A stretch of DNA of 64,000 nucleotides from an uncultured Coriobacteriaceae bacterium (lineage in GTDB: Bacteria; Actinomycetota; Coriobacteriia; Coriobacteriales; Coriobacteriaceae), in NCBI GenBank assembly GCA_949298635.1, contig CASFXG010000015.1, forward strand, positions 25,868-89,867, read 5' to 3'. The position numbers and the translations under genes were made by a program. This document shows positions 42,814 through 52,515 of the stretch, in pieces. Position 1 is the stretch's first letter. Each line of letters opens with the position of its first letter. The notes beneath the pieces are model-generated. The model had not been told where the DNA came from. It saw nothing but the letters and a program-made list of their open reading frames with translations, and searched no databases.

Positions 42814-45075
42814 CTACTTGATCTTTGTCGTACCGGGCGCGAGATTCGGATTGGTCTCGTTCGCGGCGCCTTGTAGCGTCTTCGTGTACACGCTGTCACC
42901 GTGATCGAAGAGCTTGAGGTACTGCATCTTGGCAAGGTCCTCGCGCGCCTTTTCCGCGGCGGAGAATGCCTCGGTTGCATGCTCGTCTGCAACGGCGCTC
43001 GAAAGGTGCCATGCGCCTGTCTGATCCTGGTACCCGATCATGTTGATAGCGGGCATGCTCTCGCGCAGGGCGAGCTGTGCTTTCTGGTAGTCGGTAAGCG
43101 GCGCGCCGATGAGGTTCATGACCTCTGCACCCAGGAAGTTCGTTGAGATGTCTTCCTGCTGGCTCTGCTGCTCGCTGCCGGCGAGGTCGTAGTTCGCCCA
43201 GATGACGTAGCCGGTGTGGTAGAGGCGCTCGCTGTGGGTCGCGTCGTCTTCACCCTGGAACCACGCATCGTTGAAATCCGACGGGAAGAATGGCTGGTGA
43301 TCGCCGAAGAACACGACGACCACCGGGCGGTCGAGCTCCTCAAGCTCGCCAAGGAAGTCCTCGAGCGCGCGGTCTGACTCTTCGATGAGCGCGAGGTACT
43401 CGTTGACCTCGGGATCGTACGTCCCATCGATGAGATAGTTCGTCTGCATCTCGGTGGGGATGAGCCCCGTGTCGTATCCCGAGTGATTCTGCATCGTGAC
43501 ATCGAAGATGAATTGCGGGTCGTCGTCCGTTTCGAGCATTTCGATGATCTTGTCGTAGGTCTCGGCGTCCGTCACCATGCCGCGCAGGGTATCGGCTCCC
43601 TCGAAATCCTCGATGGCGAGGAACTCGTCGAACCCGAAGTCGCGGTACACGTTCTCACGGTTCCAGTTCGTCGCGTGGTTGGGATGCATGGCGGTCGTGG
43701 TATAGCCGAGATCGCGGAACTGCTGCGCGAGATTCTCGGCATGCGTGAGGTTATAGATGGTGTAGGGATAGACGCCGTTGCCCAGGTAGGCCATCGAGTC
43801 TCCCGTGAGGAACTCGAACTCGGTATTGCAGGTACCGCCGCCGTAGGCCGAAACATAGAGGTCGCCGCGCTGCACGGCGTCGTCGATGCTGTTGAAGAAC
43901 TCCGGTCCCTCGTATCCGGCATGGAGGTTGTCGTAAACCGAGAGGTCGGAGAACGTCTCGTTCATGACGACGATGACGGAGGGTTGCACGTCTTCGAACT
44001 GCTCGACCGCCTCGGCGCGCTCGGGCGTGGTGCCCGCGCCCTCGTCGTAGCTCGCGGCGTATTCATCGATGAGGTCCTGTGCGTCGCTCTTGGAATACCC
44101 CTCCGGTTTGCGCGGCTGGATGGTCTGCGCGCTCGAGATGAACGACGGGATGAAGCCCTGGCGGTAGTAGCTCTCGAGTGGGCGCCACGTGTACACCTGG
44201 ATACGCAGGAGGTTGTAGTAGTCGACCAGCACGACGTGCCCGATGACGCCGCCGAGGCACAGCACGCCCACGAGCAGGTTGACAAGGAGCTGCTTGCGGG
44301 TGCGGTGCTCGCGATCGGGTTTGAGGAGCGCGGCGTAGGCGCTCGTGATCATGGCGAGGGCAAGCGCGACGATGCCATAGAGGCAGTATGACGTGATGCT
44401 GAAGATGTACCCGCCGCCCACGGCCGCAGCAGTGGCGATGGCGGTGAGGTCGCCGGGCTGGATGGGCTGCGATTTGAAGGTGATGACAAAATACTCCGCG
44501 ATACCGATGGCGAAGAAGACAAACGAGACGATGGCAGATGCGGCGCCACGGCGCTGGAACAGGTAGAAGAAGCCTGCGACGACAGCCGTGACGAGGAAGA
44601 TCTCGAGCAACAGGCAGAGCGGGTACATCCACAGCAGGTCGTGGTTGCTGGGGAGCTCGAGCGCGAGCGTGGCGAAGATGCCGGTCGCGATCATGAGGAG
44701 CGCACAGGCCACCTGCGGGTGCGGCCAGCGGCTGCCGGGCTCGAAGAGCGCGAGCAGGCGAGGACGCAGGCGCGGGCGAGCAAGCGAGAGATAGACGCAG
44801 CCTGTGAGCACCGCGTTCATGATGATCGGGGCGACAGGCTCGTTCTGCACGAGGCCGAGCGCGCCCCACACGCCAATGAACACCTGGATGGCGAAGAACG
44901 CAAGCGCCCACACCACGCCGCTTGCGCGGTAGGGCACGCGCTCCGCTTTCGTGGGGGCGGCGTCTCCCTCGGGAGACGAGGTGGCGGTGGCGTTCGTGCG
45001 CCAGCTGCGAACCTCGCGTACGGCAAGGACGATGCTTGCGATGGCGGCGGCAAACGAGATGATGGCAACGAGCAT
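42814..45075 (-). CDS. LTA synthase-family sulfatase-fold membrane protein
   Basis: The 753-residue protein has about six to seven N-terminal transmembrane helices (to about 280) and a large extracellular sulfatase-fold domain. Family motifs are VVMNETFSDLS (metal-binding Glu), YGGGTCNTEFEFLTG with candidate nucleophile Thr415, HPNHATNWNRENVYRDFGFD and FFGDHQPFFP. Relatives transfer glycerol phosphate from phosphatidylglycerol to lipoteichoic acid or modify other envelope glycans. The length exceeds the classic 650-residue LtaS, with extra residues at both ends. ATG 45075 has GAAAGGG upstream; a TTG nine codons earlier is less likely. It is monocistronic. Confidence 0.9.
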   Translation of the reverse strand: MLVAIISFAAAIASIVLAVREVRSWRTNATATSSPEGDAAPTKAERVPYRASGVVWALAFFAIQVFIGVWGALGLVQNEPVAPIIMNAVLTGCVYLSLARPRLRPRLLALFEPGSRWPHPQVACALLMIATGIFATLALELPSNHDLLWMYPLCLLLEIFLVTAVVAGFFYLFQRRGAASAIVSFVFFAIGIAEYFVITFKSQPIQPGDLTAIATAAAVGGGYIFSITSYCLYGIVALALAMITSAYAALLKPDREHRTRKQLLVNLLVGVLCLGGVIGHVVLVDYYNLLRIQVYTWRPLESYYRQGFIPSFISSAQTIQPRKPEGYSKSDAQDLIDEYAASYDEGAGTTPERAEAVEQFEDVQPSVIVVMNETFSDLSVYDNLHAGYEGPEFFNSIDDAVQRGDLYVSAYGGGTCNTEFEFLTGDSMAYLGNGVYPYTIYNLTHAENLAQQFRDLGYTTTAMHPNHATNWNRENVYRDFGFDEFLAIEDFEGADTLRGMVTDAETYDKIIEMLETDDDPQFIFDVTMQNHSGYDTGLIPTEMQTNYLIDGTYDPEVNEYLALIEESDRALEDFLGELEELDRPVVVVFFGDHQPFFPSDFNDAWFQGEDDATHSERLYHTGYVIWANYDLAGSEQQSQQEDISTNFLGAEVMNLIGAPLTDYQKAQLALRESMPAINMIGYQDQTGAWHLSSAVADEHATEAFSAAEKAREDLAKMQYLKLFDHGDSVYTKTLQGAANETNPNLAPGTTKIK

Positions 45076-45352
45076 GGGAGCCCTTTCGGTCTTTGTGAAC
45101 AAAAGCGGGTGACTAACGGCGTCTTTACCTGCGCTTTGCGGAATGCTGATACAAGCAAATCCCCATGATACCCCGCGATTGTCGAGATTCTATCGACAGC
45201 TGCTTGCTTTATATAAAACGTTGAAATCCCTGTTATTGAGGTGCGCTACAGTGAAGCGGGCGAACCACATGCGAAACGGGGCGCACAAAGGTGCCGCCAT
45301 TCACGATTCCGTGCCGCAAGGTTTTTAGGCGAGCGTTCAACAAGGAGGACGT

Positions 45353-46165
45353 ATGGGTGCGACGGGGTGCGATAGCAGGCAAGATGCGTTGGAGCTCATC
45401 GAAAGGCGCTCGTCTACGCGGCAGTTCGCGCACGATGTTGGCGTGAGCGACGAGCAGCGCGCGGCCGTGCTGCATGCTGCGAGCCGGGCACCCTCCGCCG
45501 GTGCGATGATGATGTATTCGATTATCGACATCCGCGAGCAAGCGACCCTCGACAGGCTCTCGGTGCTCTGCGACAACCAGCCGTTCATAGCGAAGGCGCC
45601 GTGGGCGCTCGTGTTCGTAGTCGATTATGCGAAGTGGATCGACCTCTTTGAGCATGCGGGCTGCTTCTCGCCCGAGTTCAACAAGCGGCAGGGTGCGGAG
45701 CCACGCCGTACGCCCGGCCTCGGCGAGTTCGCCATCGCGGCGCAAGACGCGGTCATTGCTGCCCAAACCGCCGTGATAGCGGCGGAGGCCGTGGGCCTTG
45801 GCAGCTGCTACATAGGGGATGTGGTGGAAAACGCCGAGGAGATGGCCGCGTTGCTTGACCTTCCTGCGCATACCGTGCCCCTGTCGATGCTCGTGCTCGG
45901 CGTGCCCGCGAAAGAGCGACCGGCGACGCCGCATCCGGTGGCAAACCTCGTGATGCCGGAGCGATATCGTCGCGCCGACGAGACGATGCTCGATGCCCAG
46001 CTGCGCGAGATGGACGAGATGTTTCGGCCGCATGCGTGTGAGGAGGGCGAGCGCGTGCGCGACATCTATACGCGCAAGCACACGAGCGCCTTTATGGCTG
46101 AGATGTGCCGCTCGATGGAGCGCTGGCTTGCGAACTGGACGGGTGAGGATCCGCTCAACGCGTAG
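45353..46165 (+). CDS. Nitroreductase-family protein (NfsA-like)
   Basis: The 270-residue flavoenzyme binds FMN as a dimer and reduces nitro or quinone compounds with NAD(P)H. LIERRSSTRQFAHDVGVSDE provides the Arg/Ser phosphate-binding start, RAPSAGAMMMYSII the FMN contact, and AAEAVGLGSCYIGDVVEN the conserved GLG/IG segment. A helical C-terminal extension of about 60 residues (HACEEGERVRDIYTRKHT) is like other family members. ATG 45353 follows AAGGAGG. The natural substrate is unknown. Confidence 0.9.
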   Translation: MGATGCDSRQDALELIERRSSTRQFAHDVGVSDEQRAAVLHAASRAPSAGAMMMYSIIDIREQATLDRLSVLCDNQPFIAKAPWALVFVVDYAKWIDLFEHAGCFSPEFNKRQGAEPRRTPGLGEFAIAAQDAVIAAQTAVIAAEAVGLGSCYIGDVVENAEEMAALLDLPAHTVPLSMLVLGVPAKERPATPHPVANLVMPERYRRADETMLDAQLREMDEMFRPHACEEGERVRDIYTRKHTSAFMAEMCRSMERWLANWTGEDPLNA

Positions 46166-46185
46166 CCCATGGTGCTCCCAACAAG

Positions 46186-46220
46186 AAAACGCCCCGACCC
46201 GCACAAGGCGAGTCGGGGCG
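46186..46220 (-). terminator. Terminator of the kup gene
   Basis: The stem CGCCCCGAC/GTCGGGGCG (46190-46198/46212-46220) is followed on the minus strand by TTTT, ending the kup transcript. It may also end the convergent nitroreductase transcript. Confidence 0.8.
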
Positions 46221-46267
46221 CTGCATGTTAGTTCGAATTCTGCGCGCGTCGGATGTGTCCGCTCCCG

Positions 46268-48460
46268 TTACGGCCGTTCGTCCGGAGCGATGCGCGTCAG
46301 CTTGTCGAAGCTCTTGAACTTCGTGAAGAGCGGCACGTACTCCACAAACACGCTCGAGTTCTCGAGGCCGAACCACTGTGCGGGCGAGCCGGCGAAGCCA
46401 CGGATGGCGTACTTCAGCGAGATGGCCGTGCGCTCTCGGCTGTCGATGTCGCTTTCCGGCGCGAGCGTCTTGCGCAGCATGCAGAACTGGAACGAGCCGA
46501 TGTTGCCCGGGCGCTTGTACACGGAGTAATCGCGGCGCTGCGGCGGCAGCTCTCCCGAAGCGGAGAGGTCTTGCACGATCTGGCGGAGGTAGGCGTTCAC
46601 GCGCTGGTTGACCTTGTAGCCCAGGAACAGGTGTACGCGGAAGATGTAGTCCGTGTCGAAGTTCTCGACCGAGTACGCGAAGGTATACGGGTCATCCATG
46701 ACTTCAACGTTCACGAACCACCACGCGCGGGCGCGCTTGGGGTGCTTGTCGAAGATTGAGAAGAGGATGTCGCGATCGAGATAATCCGTGTTCGTGCCGT
46801 TCGTGAGGTAGACGAGGTTGTCTGCTACCAGGTCGTAGGTCTGATCGTCGCGCAGCCGCGCGAGCTGATCGAGATAGCTGCGCACGGGAAGGAGCGTCGC
46901 CTGACGGCGCTCGACGGCGGTGCCCGCGTACCAGCAGAGCATGATGCTCATGATGAGGGCGGCGAGCAGGATGGTGAAGTAGCCGCCGTGGAAGAACTTC
47001 GTGAGCGACGAGCCGAAGAAGAAGCCCTCAAGCATGACGAAGAACACCACGAAGATGAACGGGAAGAACTTGAGCTTGCGCACGCTGTGCAGGTAGATGA
47101 AGAGAAGCACCGTCGTGCACAGCATGGTGATGGTGATGGCGAGGCCGTACGCCGCTTCCATGTGCGCGGAGGACTGGAACAACAGCACGACGACGATGCA
47201 GCCCACCCACATGACCTTGTTGACGAGTGGGATGTAGAGCTGGCCCTTCGTCTCGGAAGGATAGAACACCTGCAGGTGCGGCATGAGGTCGAGGCGGCTC
47301 GCCTCGGAAACGAGCGAGAACGCACCGGTGATGAGTGCCTGCGAAGCGATGATCGCCGCGAGCGCGGAAAGCACGACGCCGAAGGGGCGCATCATGTCCG
47401 GGAGCATCTGGAAGAACGGGTTCAGGTCCTCAATGCCTGCGAGCGAAGAATTGCCCTGGTTCGCTAAAAGCCATGCGCCCTGGCCGAGGTAGCTCAGGAT
47501 GAGGCATACCTTCACGAACGGCCAGGTGGCATAGATGTTGCCCTTGCCCACATGGCCCATGTCGGAATAGAGCGCCTCGGCACCGGTCGTGGCGAGGAAG
47601 CAGCTGCCCAAGATCATGATGCCCGCATGGTTGTTGGGGCTGAACAGGAACTGGATGCCGTAGATGGGGTTGATGGCGAGGAGTACCTGTGGCGCGACGA
47701 ACATCGAGACAAGGCCAACGCCGCCCAGGAACAGGAACCAGAACGTCATGACCGGGCCGAACGCGCGGCCAATCTTCGACGTGCCCGCGCGCTGCACCGC
47801 GAAGAGGATGCAGACGATGGCGAGCGTGATGATGACCACGTTCGTCTGGTTGTCGCCGATGAGCGCATGCATTTCGGGGATCGTGCGCAGGCCTTCGACC
47901 GCAGTGGTGATGGTCACGGCAGGGGTGAGCACGCCGTCGGCGAGTAGTGCCGAGCCGCCGAGCATGGCGGGGATGATGAGCCACTTGCCGAAGCGGCGCA
48001 CGATGCTATAGAGCGCGAAGATGCCGCCTTCGCCGCTGTTGTCGGCTTTGAGCGAGACGAGCACGTACTTCACGGTGGTGAGCAGCGTCACCGTCCAGAT
48101 GACGAGCGAAAGCGCGCCGAGCACGAACTCTTCCGTCACGCTCATGATGCCGCCGTTGCCGGCGAGGAGCGCTTTCGTGACGTACATGGGCGAGGTGCCG
48201 ATATCGCCGTAGACGACGCCGATGGTGACGAGCATGGCACCGAGGCTCACCGGGATGGTGTGTGCCTTAGGGTGCGCGGCGCCCTCGATAGTCTTGGGGG
48301 GACGGACGGTCTTGCGCCCGCGTCCGCGCTTGCCGGTTTGCTCGGCTTTCTTCACGCGCTTGAGCGAGATCGATCCGGTAGAACTCGGTGGGGCGGCGAC
48401 CCCGTCGGTCTCGGCTGAGTGCTCGGATTCCGGCTGCTCGACCTTGGTCTTCTTGTCCAT
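46268..48460 (-). CDS. kup: KUP-family potassium uptake protein
   Basis: The 730-residue transporter imports potassium, probably with protons. After a charged N-terminal extension of about 80 residues (rich in Lys, Arg, Ser and Pro) come about twelve helices beginning SLGAMLVTIGVVYGDIGTSP, the family signature. GGEGGIFALYSIVRRFGKW-like loops, LSYLGQGAWLLANQG and the cytoplasmic C-terminal domain (about 560-730) follow. Usual KUP proteins have about 620-670 residues, so the N-terminal extension is notable. ATG 48460 has AAGGAG eight bases upstream; the upstream in-frame codons run into repeat DNA. Confidence 0.93.
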   Translation of the reverse strand: MDKKTKVEQPESEHSAETDGVAAPPSSTGSISLKRVKKAEQTGKRGRGRKTVRPPKTIEGAAHPKAHTIPVSLGAMLVTIGVVYGDIGTSPMYVTKALLAGNGGIMSVTEEFVLGALSLVIWTVTLLTTVKYVLVSLKADNSGEGGIFALYSIVRRFGKWLIIPAMLGGSALLADGVLTPAVTITTAVEGLRTIPEMHALIGDNQTNVVIITLAIVCILFAVQRAGTSKIGRAFGPVMTFWFLFLGGVGLVSMFVAPQVLLAINPIYGIQFLFSPNNHAGIMILGSCFLATTGAEALYSDMGHVGKGNIYATWPFVKVCLILSYLGQGAWLLANQGNSSLAGIEDLNPFFQMLPDMMRPFGVVLSALAAIIASQALITGAFSLVSEASRLDLMPHLQVFYPSETKGQLYIPLVNKVMWVGCIVVVLLFQSSAHMEAAYGLAITITMLCTTVLLFIYLHSVRKLKFFPFIFVVFFVMLEGFFFGSSLTKFFHGGYFTILLAALIMSIMLCWYAGTAVERRQATLLPVRSYLDQLARLRDDQTYDLVADNLVYLTNGTNTDYLDRDILFSIFDKHPKRARAWWFVNVEVMDDPYTFAYSVENFDTDYIFRVHLFLGYKVNQRVNAYLRQIVQDLSASGELPPQRRDYSVYKRPGNIGSFQFCMLRKTLAPESDIDSRERTAISLKYAIRGFAGSPAQWFGLENSSVFVEYVPLFTKFKSFDKLTRIAPDERP

Positions 48461-48835
48461 TTCGTTGAACTCCTTGAGAGCGTGTTTCGGCGGAATATGC
48501 CGTTCGGCCATTATAGCGATATGCGTTCGTATGTGCGAGAGCAGCGGTACTTCGGGACGGGACACAGGATGCAAAATGGTCCCAGGAGATCTGCCCGGGC
48601 GGCCGAGTGTAAAATTACCCCAGGGGTTTTTTGACATATGGCCCAATTGGGGGCAGGTGCATTTTGGGACATTCGGCTCTAGACTTCACCAATGGGGACA
48701 AGGGGCTTGTACCGGATGTCCCAAAATGCACCTGTCCCCAATTGGGCCATATGTCAAAAAACCCCTGGGGTAATTTTACAGGGTAATTTAACACTCGGCC
48801 GCCCGGGCAATATCCCCCGCCCCCTTTGGTCGGCG
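48461..48835. repeat. Compound palindromic repeat: 65-bp arms, 64 of 65 matched
   Basis: Arms 48608-48672 and 48716-48780 are complementary at 64 of 65 positions around a 43-base centre. Each arm joins a CCCCAGGGG-type half and a GGGACAGGTGCATTTTGGGA-type half. A further pair, GCCCGGGCGGCCGAGTGT and its complement (about 48590-48610 and 48791-48808), encloses the whole, and the right side repeats GGGTAATTT. No gene is seen in this gap; the two flanking genes are both on the minus strand. Confidence 0.88.
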
Positions 48836-51286
48836 CTACGCTTTCCGCGCGAGGTAGCAATGGTGGATGCGCTTGTTGCGCTGGAAGTCCTCCGGGATGG
48901 TCTCGTCGGTGATGTCCTCGAGCTTGATGCCCACGCGCGTAAGCGTTTCAACGTCCGGTTTGAATCCGCGCAGGTTGCAGGAGAAGATCGCCTCGCCGGT
49001 CGGCTCGAGCAAATCGACGACGCCGCGCAGCAGTTCGACATGATCGCGCTGGACGTCCCAGGTGCGCTCGCCCATGCGCGTCGAGTTCGAGAACGTGGGC
49101 GGGTCGCAGAAAATGAGGTCCCAGCGGTTAGCCGTATGCCGCTGGCGTTCGACCCACGCCAGGACGTCGTCGCGCACGAAGTGATGATCGGGACCGGTGA
49201 AGCCGTTGAGCTGCATGTTCTCTTCCGCCCAGTCGAGATAGGTGTTCGAAAGGTCGACGGTCACGGTCTCCTGGGCGCCGCCGTCTGCCGCGTAGCAGCT
49301 TGCGGTGCCGGTGTAGGCAAAGAGGTTGAGGAATGTGCGGGCTTTCCGGGCATGCTCGCGCACGAGGCTGCGGGCAAGGCGATGATCGAGGAAGATGCCC
49401 GTGTCGAGCCGGTCGTTGAACTCGACGGCAAACGTGAGGCCGCCTTCTTCGATAAGGACGCGCTCGCCATCGCTTGCTGCCCGCCTGCCTGTTTGCTGCC
49501 CGCGCCCGTACTGCGAGCCGCCGCGCGAGCGCATGCGTGTTTTCACATGCACATGTTCGGTGGGAACGTCGAGCACGCGGGGTGCGATGGCGAGGATGTC
49601 GAGCATGCGCGCGTGCGCGAGCTCGGGGTCGATGGTGCGGGGCGGCGCGTATTCGGCGATGACGAGCCAGCGTCCGGGAGTCGTCGCACTACCCGCATAG
49701 AGGTCGATGGCAGCTGAGTAATCGGGCAGGTCGGCGTCGTAGACGCGATAGCAGGTGACGCCTTCGCGCTTCGCCCAACGGCGACGTAGGCGCGCGACCT
49801 TGATGAGGCGCCGCGCGAACTGCTCCGAAGCGGGGACGATGAGCGGGATGGGCTTCCCGTCGCCCACGTCGACGGTGGCAGCGGCGCTGCCTGTGCCAGC
49901 TGCGTTGCCCTTGGGATGCTTTGCGCCAAGGGAACTGGCAGCATCCCGCTTCTGCGCAGCGTGGACATCGTCTGAGCTTTCGCGCTGGACATCGCGCCCC
50001 GACGGCGCCTCGCCTGCACCGCCCAGCACGGTGAGAACGAGCTCGTCGTTTCCCAAGGAGAGCGTTTGCGTGGTGTGGACGGATCTGCCGGGGATGCGCG
50101 GTGCTCCGTTGCGCGCGAGGCAGGCGATGCGCCATGAGGCGCAGGCCGAGGTGCTGGCGAGCTCGGCCACGAGGCGCAAGGCCGCTGCCGCCGCGTTCTC
50201 GCCGACCGGGGTGGTATCTCCAACGATGGCACCCATGAGCGGGGCGTTTGTGCGGGTACGCGGGAGCGCTGCAGCGAGTTCGTCTGCTGCGGGCTCAACG
50301 ATGTCCGCGACTGCGGCAAGCCCCGCCGCCCGGATGATGCGATCGGCTGCTTCGCGGGCGCGCTGGTCGAAGTCCGTTGCCACGATGTGCCCGGCGAGCG
50401 CCGCCGCATCGCGCTCGCAACCGCGGGCTTCGGCAAGAAGCTCGCGCCAGAGCGCGGGGTCGTGCTGCGCCCACGCCTGGAATCCCCAGCGGGTGCGTGC
50501 GGCGCCCGGTGCCCGTCCGGCGAGCATCCCGGCCGCCTCCAAAAGGATGCCGCCCTCACCGCAGGCGATATCGAGCAGGTAGGGAAGGGCGTGCGGCCGC
50601 GCTTTTTCGGCATCTGCAGCCTTTGCGGAGGATCTTTCGGATTCGAGCCGTTCCGACGCGGAGGCCGGGCGTTTTGCCTCGCGGCGGGGCAGAGCGGGCT
50701 GGCAGAGTTCGCGCCATCCGCTCTCGGCTAGCACGAGCGCGGCGTAATCCGGGCGGAGGATGTCGACGCCCGCGGGCGCACACGCAAGAGCCGCACGCGG
50801 GATGCGCTTAAAGAGCGGTTCACCCGAAAGGTCGAAGGCGAGGCTTGCGCGCTCGCCGCGGATCGTGAGCGAAAGGCGGGCGTCGGGCGCGTGCGTATCG
50901 ATGCGAGGGCGCGTGCCGGTGTCCGCGAGCATGCGATCCGCGATGCCGTCCTTTGCACGGAGCAAGGCATATCGCGTGTTGCGTATCGCGTCGTTCGTTC
51001 CGTGGGCGGAGATGGCGATGCTCGCGCCCGGCTTGAGGACGTTCGACCAGGGCAGCTCGTAGACGCCGCTGTAGAGGTCGTCGTCCGTAGCACAGCTAAA
51101 ACGGCCGATGACGAGGTAAACGCGGCTCGCGAGACGCGACCACAGGCAGGCGCGGTAGGCGTCGCACGCGTCCCCCTCGAAGGAGACGCGACCTTTGAGC
51201 GGTCGGACGCGCGGGATACCGAGGGCGCGCAGCTCATCGGCGAGGGCGCGCTCGAACGTCGCCGGGCAGCTTGCGTAGCATTCCAT
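48836..51286 (-). CDS. rlmKL: RlmKL-like 23S rRNA methyltransferase with degenerate first catalytic domain
   Basis: The 816-residue protein has the RlmKL layout: a THUMP domain (about 45-160), an N2-guanine methyltransferase domain (about 165-400) and a C-terminal m7G methyltransferase (about 520-816). The C-terminal half is intact, with DRLDTGIFLDHRLARSLVRE, FLNLFAYTGTASCYAADGGA and FCDPPTFSNS (about 727). The first domain is degraded: the DPMCGSGT motif reads DIACGEGG (about 235) and the NPPYGERL catalytic motif is replaced by GDTTPVGEN (about 357). It probably makes the RlmK-type mark but not the RlmL-type mark. ATG 51286 has GAAAGG upstream. Confidence 0.88.
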   Translation of the reverse strand: MECYASCPATFERALADELRALGIPRVRPLKGRVSFEGDACDAYRACLWSRLASRVYLVIGRFSCATDDDLYSGVYELPWSNVLKPGASIAISAHGTNDAIRNTRYALLRAKDGIADRMLADTGTRPRIDTHAPDARLSLTIRGERASLAFDLSGEPLFKRIPRAALACAPAGVDILRPDYAALVLAESGWRELCQPALPRREAKRPASASERLESERSSAKAADAEKARPHALPYLLDIACGEGGILLEAAGMLAGRAPGAARTRWGFQAWAQHDPALWRELLAEARGCERDAAALAGHIVATDFDQRAREAADRIIRAAGLAAVADIVEPAADELAAALPRTRTNAPLMGAIVGDTTPVGENAAAAALRLVAELASTSACASWRIACLARNGAPRIPGRSVHTTQTLSLGNDELVLTVLGGAGEAPSGRDVQRESSDDVHAAQKRDAASSLGAKHPKGNAAGTGSAAATVDVGDGKPIPLIVPASEQFARRLIKVARLRRRWAKREGVTCYRVYDADLPDYSAAIDLYAGSATTPGRWLVIAEYAPPRTIDPELAHARMLDILAIAPRVLDVPTEHVHVKTRMRSRGGSQYGRGQQTGRRAASDGERVLIEEGGLTFAVEFNDRLDTGIFLDHRLARSLVREHARKARTFLNLFAYTGTASCYAADGGAQETVTVDLSNTYLDWAEENMQLNGFTGPDHHFVRDDVLAWVERQRHTANRWDLIFCDPPTFSNSTRMGERTWDVQRDHVELLRGVVDLLEPTGEAIFSCNLRGFKPDVETLTRVGIKLEDITDETIPEDFQRNKRIHHCYLARKA

Positions 51287-51428
51287 GGAAAGCCTTTCGA
51301 TTGGGTGGCTCAATTGTACCTGCTGTGCGGTGCCGCGTCGGTCGATGTAAAAAAGCTTGGGTTTCGTGTGCCGGGTTGATGCGTTCGGGCATAATACTGC
51401 CTGTTGACCAACGAGAAAGGTTCTTTGC

Positions 51429-52247
51429 ATGAGCGACGAGGCGCGCATCCTGTTCTTCGATGTCGATGGCACGATCATCTACCACGAGCCCGGCGGCGAC
51501 GTGGGCGAGACCGTTGCGACGGGGCGTCCGAGCGAGGGCGTCGCCCGCGCCTTCCGTGAGCTGCGCGACCGCGGACACATGCCCTTCATCTGCACGGGAC
51601 GCCCGCTTTCGCTCATCGCTGAATCTCTTTTGGCGCTCGAGCCCGCGGGAATCATCTCCTCGGCGGGGGCGTGCGTTTCGGTGGGCGAGAAGATCCTCTT
51701 CGACCGCGTTATCGATGCTGCCGTGATCGACCGTCTGCTCGAGATCGCCGAGCGCAGCGGGCACGGCGTGCTCTTGGAGGGCACGGATGGCGACGTGGTG
51801 TATGCGCCCGCCAACGCTGCGTATGCAAACGGCGGAGGTATCCCCATGGTGCGCACGCGCGAGGAGCTGCGCGCGCAGACGACCATGCGGTTCTCGAAGT
51901 TCGTCCTCGAGGCCGCCGATCGCGACGCGGTCATCTCGTGCGACCCGGCGTTTTTCGATGCCCAGTTCGACGGCTTCGATTTGGGGCTCGGCATTAGCGA
52001 GTATACGATGAAGGGCGTGGACAAGGGCTTCGGCGTGAAGCACGCGCTCGAGTGCCTGGAGCGCGGCGTCGCGGGAACGATCGCGTTTGGCGACTCGGAG
52101 AACGACCTGCCGATGGCCGGTGCCGTGGAGACGTTCGTCGCGATGGGCAACGCCATGCCTTCGGTGAAGGAACGCGCCGCCTACGTGACGAGCTCCGTGC
52201 AAGATGACGGCGTGGTGAGTGCGCTCGAGCATTTCGGCTTGGTATAG
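51429..52247 (+). CDS. HAD-superfamily Cof-type phosphatase
   Basis: The 272-residue hydrolase has HAD motif I FFDVDGTI (Asp11 and Asp13), motif II FICTGRPLS, and motif IV FGDSENDLPMAGAV, with a Cof-type C2 cap in between. These enzymes hydrolyse sugar phosphates, nucleotides or cofactor phosphates; the substrate is not readable. GAAAGG precedes the ATG. It is monocistronic. Confidence 0.9.
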   Translation: MSDEARILFFDVDGTIIYHEPGGDVGETVATGRPSEGVARAFRELRDRGHMPFICTGRPLSLIAESLLALEPAGIISSAGACVSVGEKILFDRVIDAAVIDRLLEIAERSGHGVLLEGTDGDVVYAPANAAYANGGGIPMVRTREELRAQTTMRFSKFVLEAADRDAVISCDPAFFDAQFDGFDLGLGISEYTMKGVDKGFGVKHALECLERGVAGTIAFGDSENDLPMAGAVETFVAMGNAMPSVKERAAYVTSSVQDDGVVSALEHFGLV

Positions 52248-52290
52248 CGCCGCGACACGGCACCGTGATGGCGGCGACGCCGCGTTGCCG

Positions 52291-52374
52291 CTCCCGTGCA
52301 AAAAGCGTAGAAAGTTTCAACAAGAGCTGCTGAGGACGCGCTTATTGAAGCTTTCTACGCTTTTTGCACGGGAG
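52291..52374. repeat. 34-bp inverted repeat (AAAAAGCGTAGAAAG family)
   Basis: Arms 52291-52324 and 52341-52374 match at 32 of 34 positions around a 16-base loop. The inner 25 bases of each arm are related to the element at 22391-22456, so this is a second dispersed palindromic family. Confidence 0.85.
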
Positions 52375-52447
52375 CGTGGGCGCATGCGATAACGGCAACG
52401 CGAGTGGACGCGCCGCTGCGCTCGTGTCGCCACTGCGTAAGCGTACG

Positions 52448-52482
52448 AAAACGCCCCTGCAAGGGTGATCCTTGCAGGGGCG
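52448..52482 (-). terminator. Terminator of the ABC exporter operon
   Basis: A perfect 13-bp stem CGCCCCTGCAAGG/CCTTGCAGGGGCG with loop GTGAT is followed on the minus strand by TTTT. Confidence 0.88.
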
Positions 52483-52515
52483 CGTCGTTACAGCGGCGTT
52501 CTTCGGCTGCTCGAC

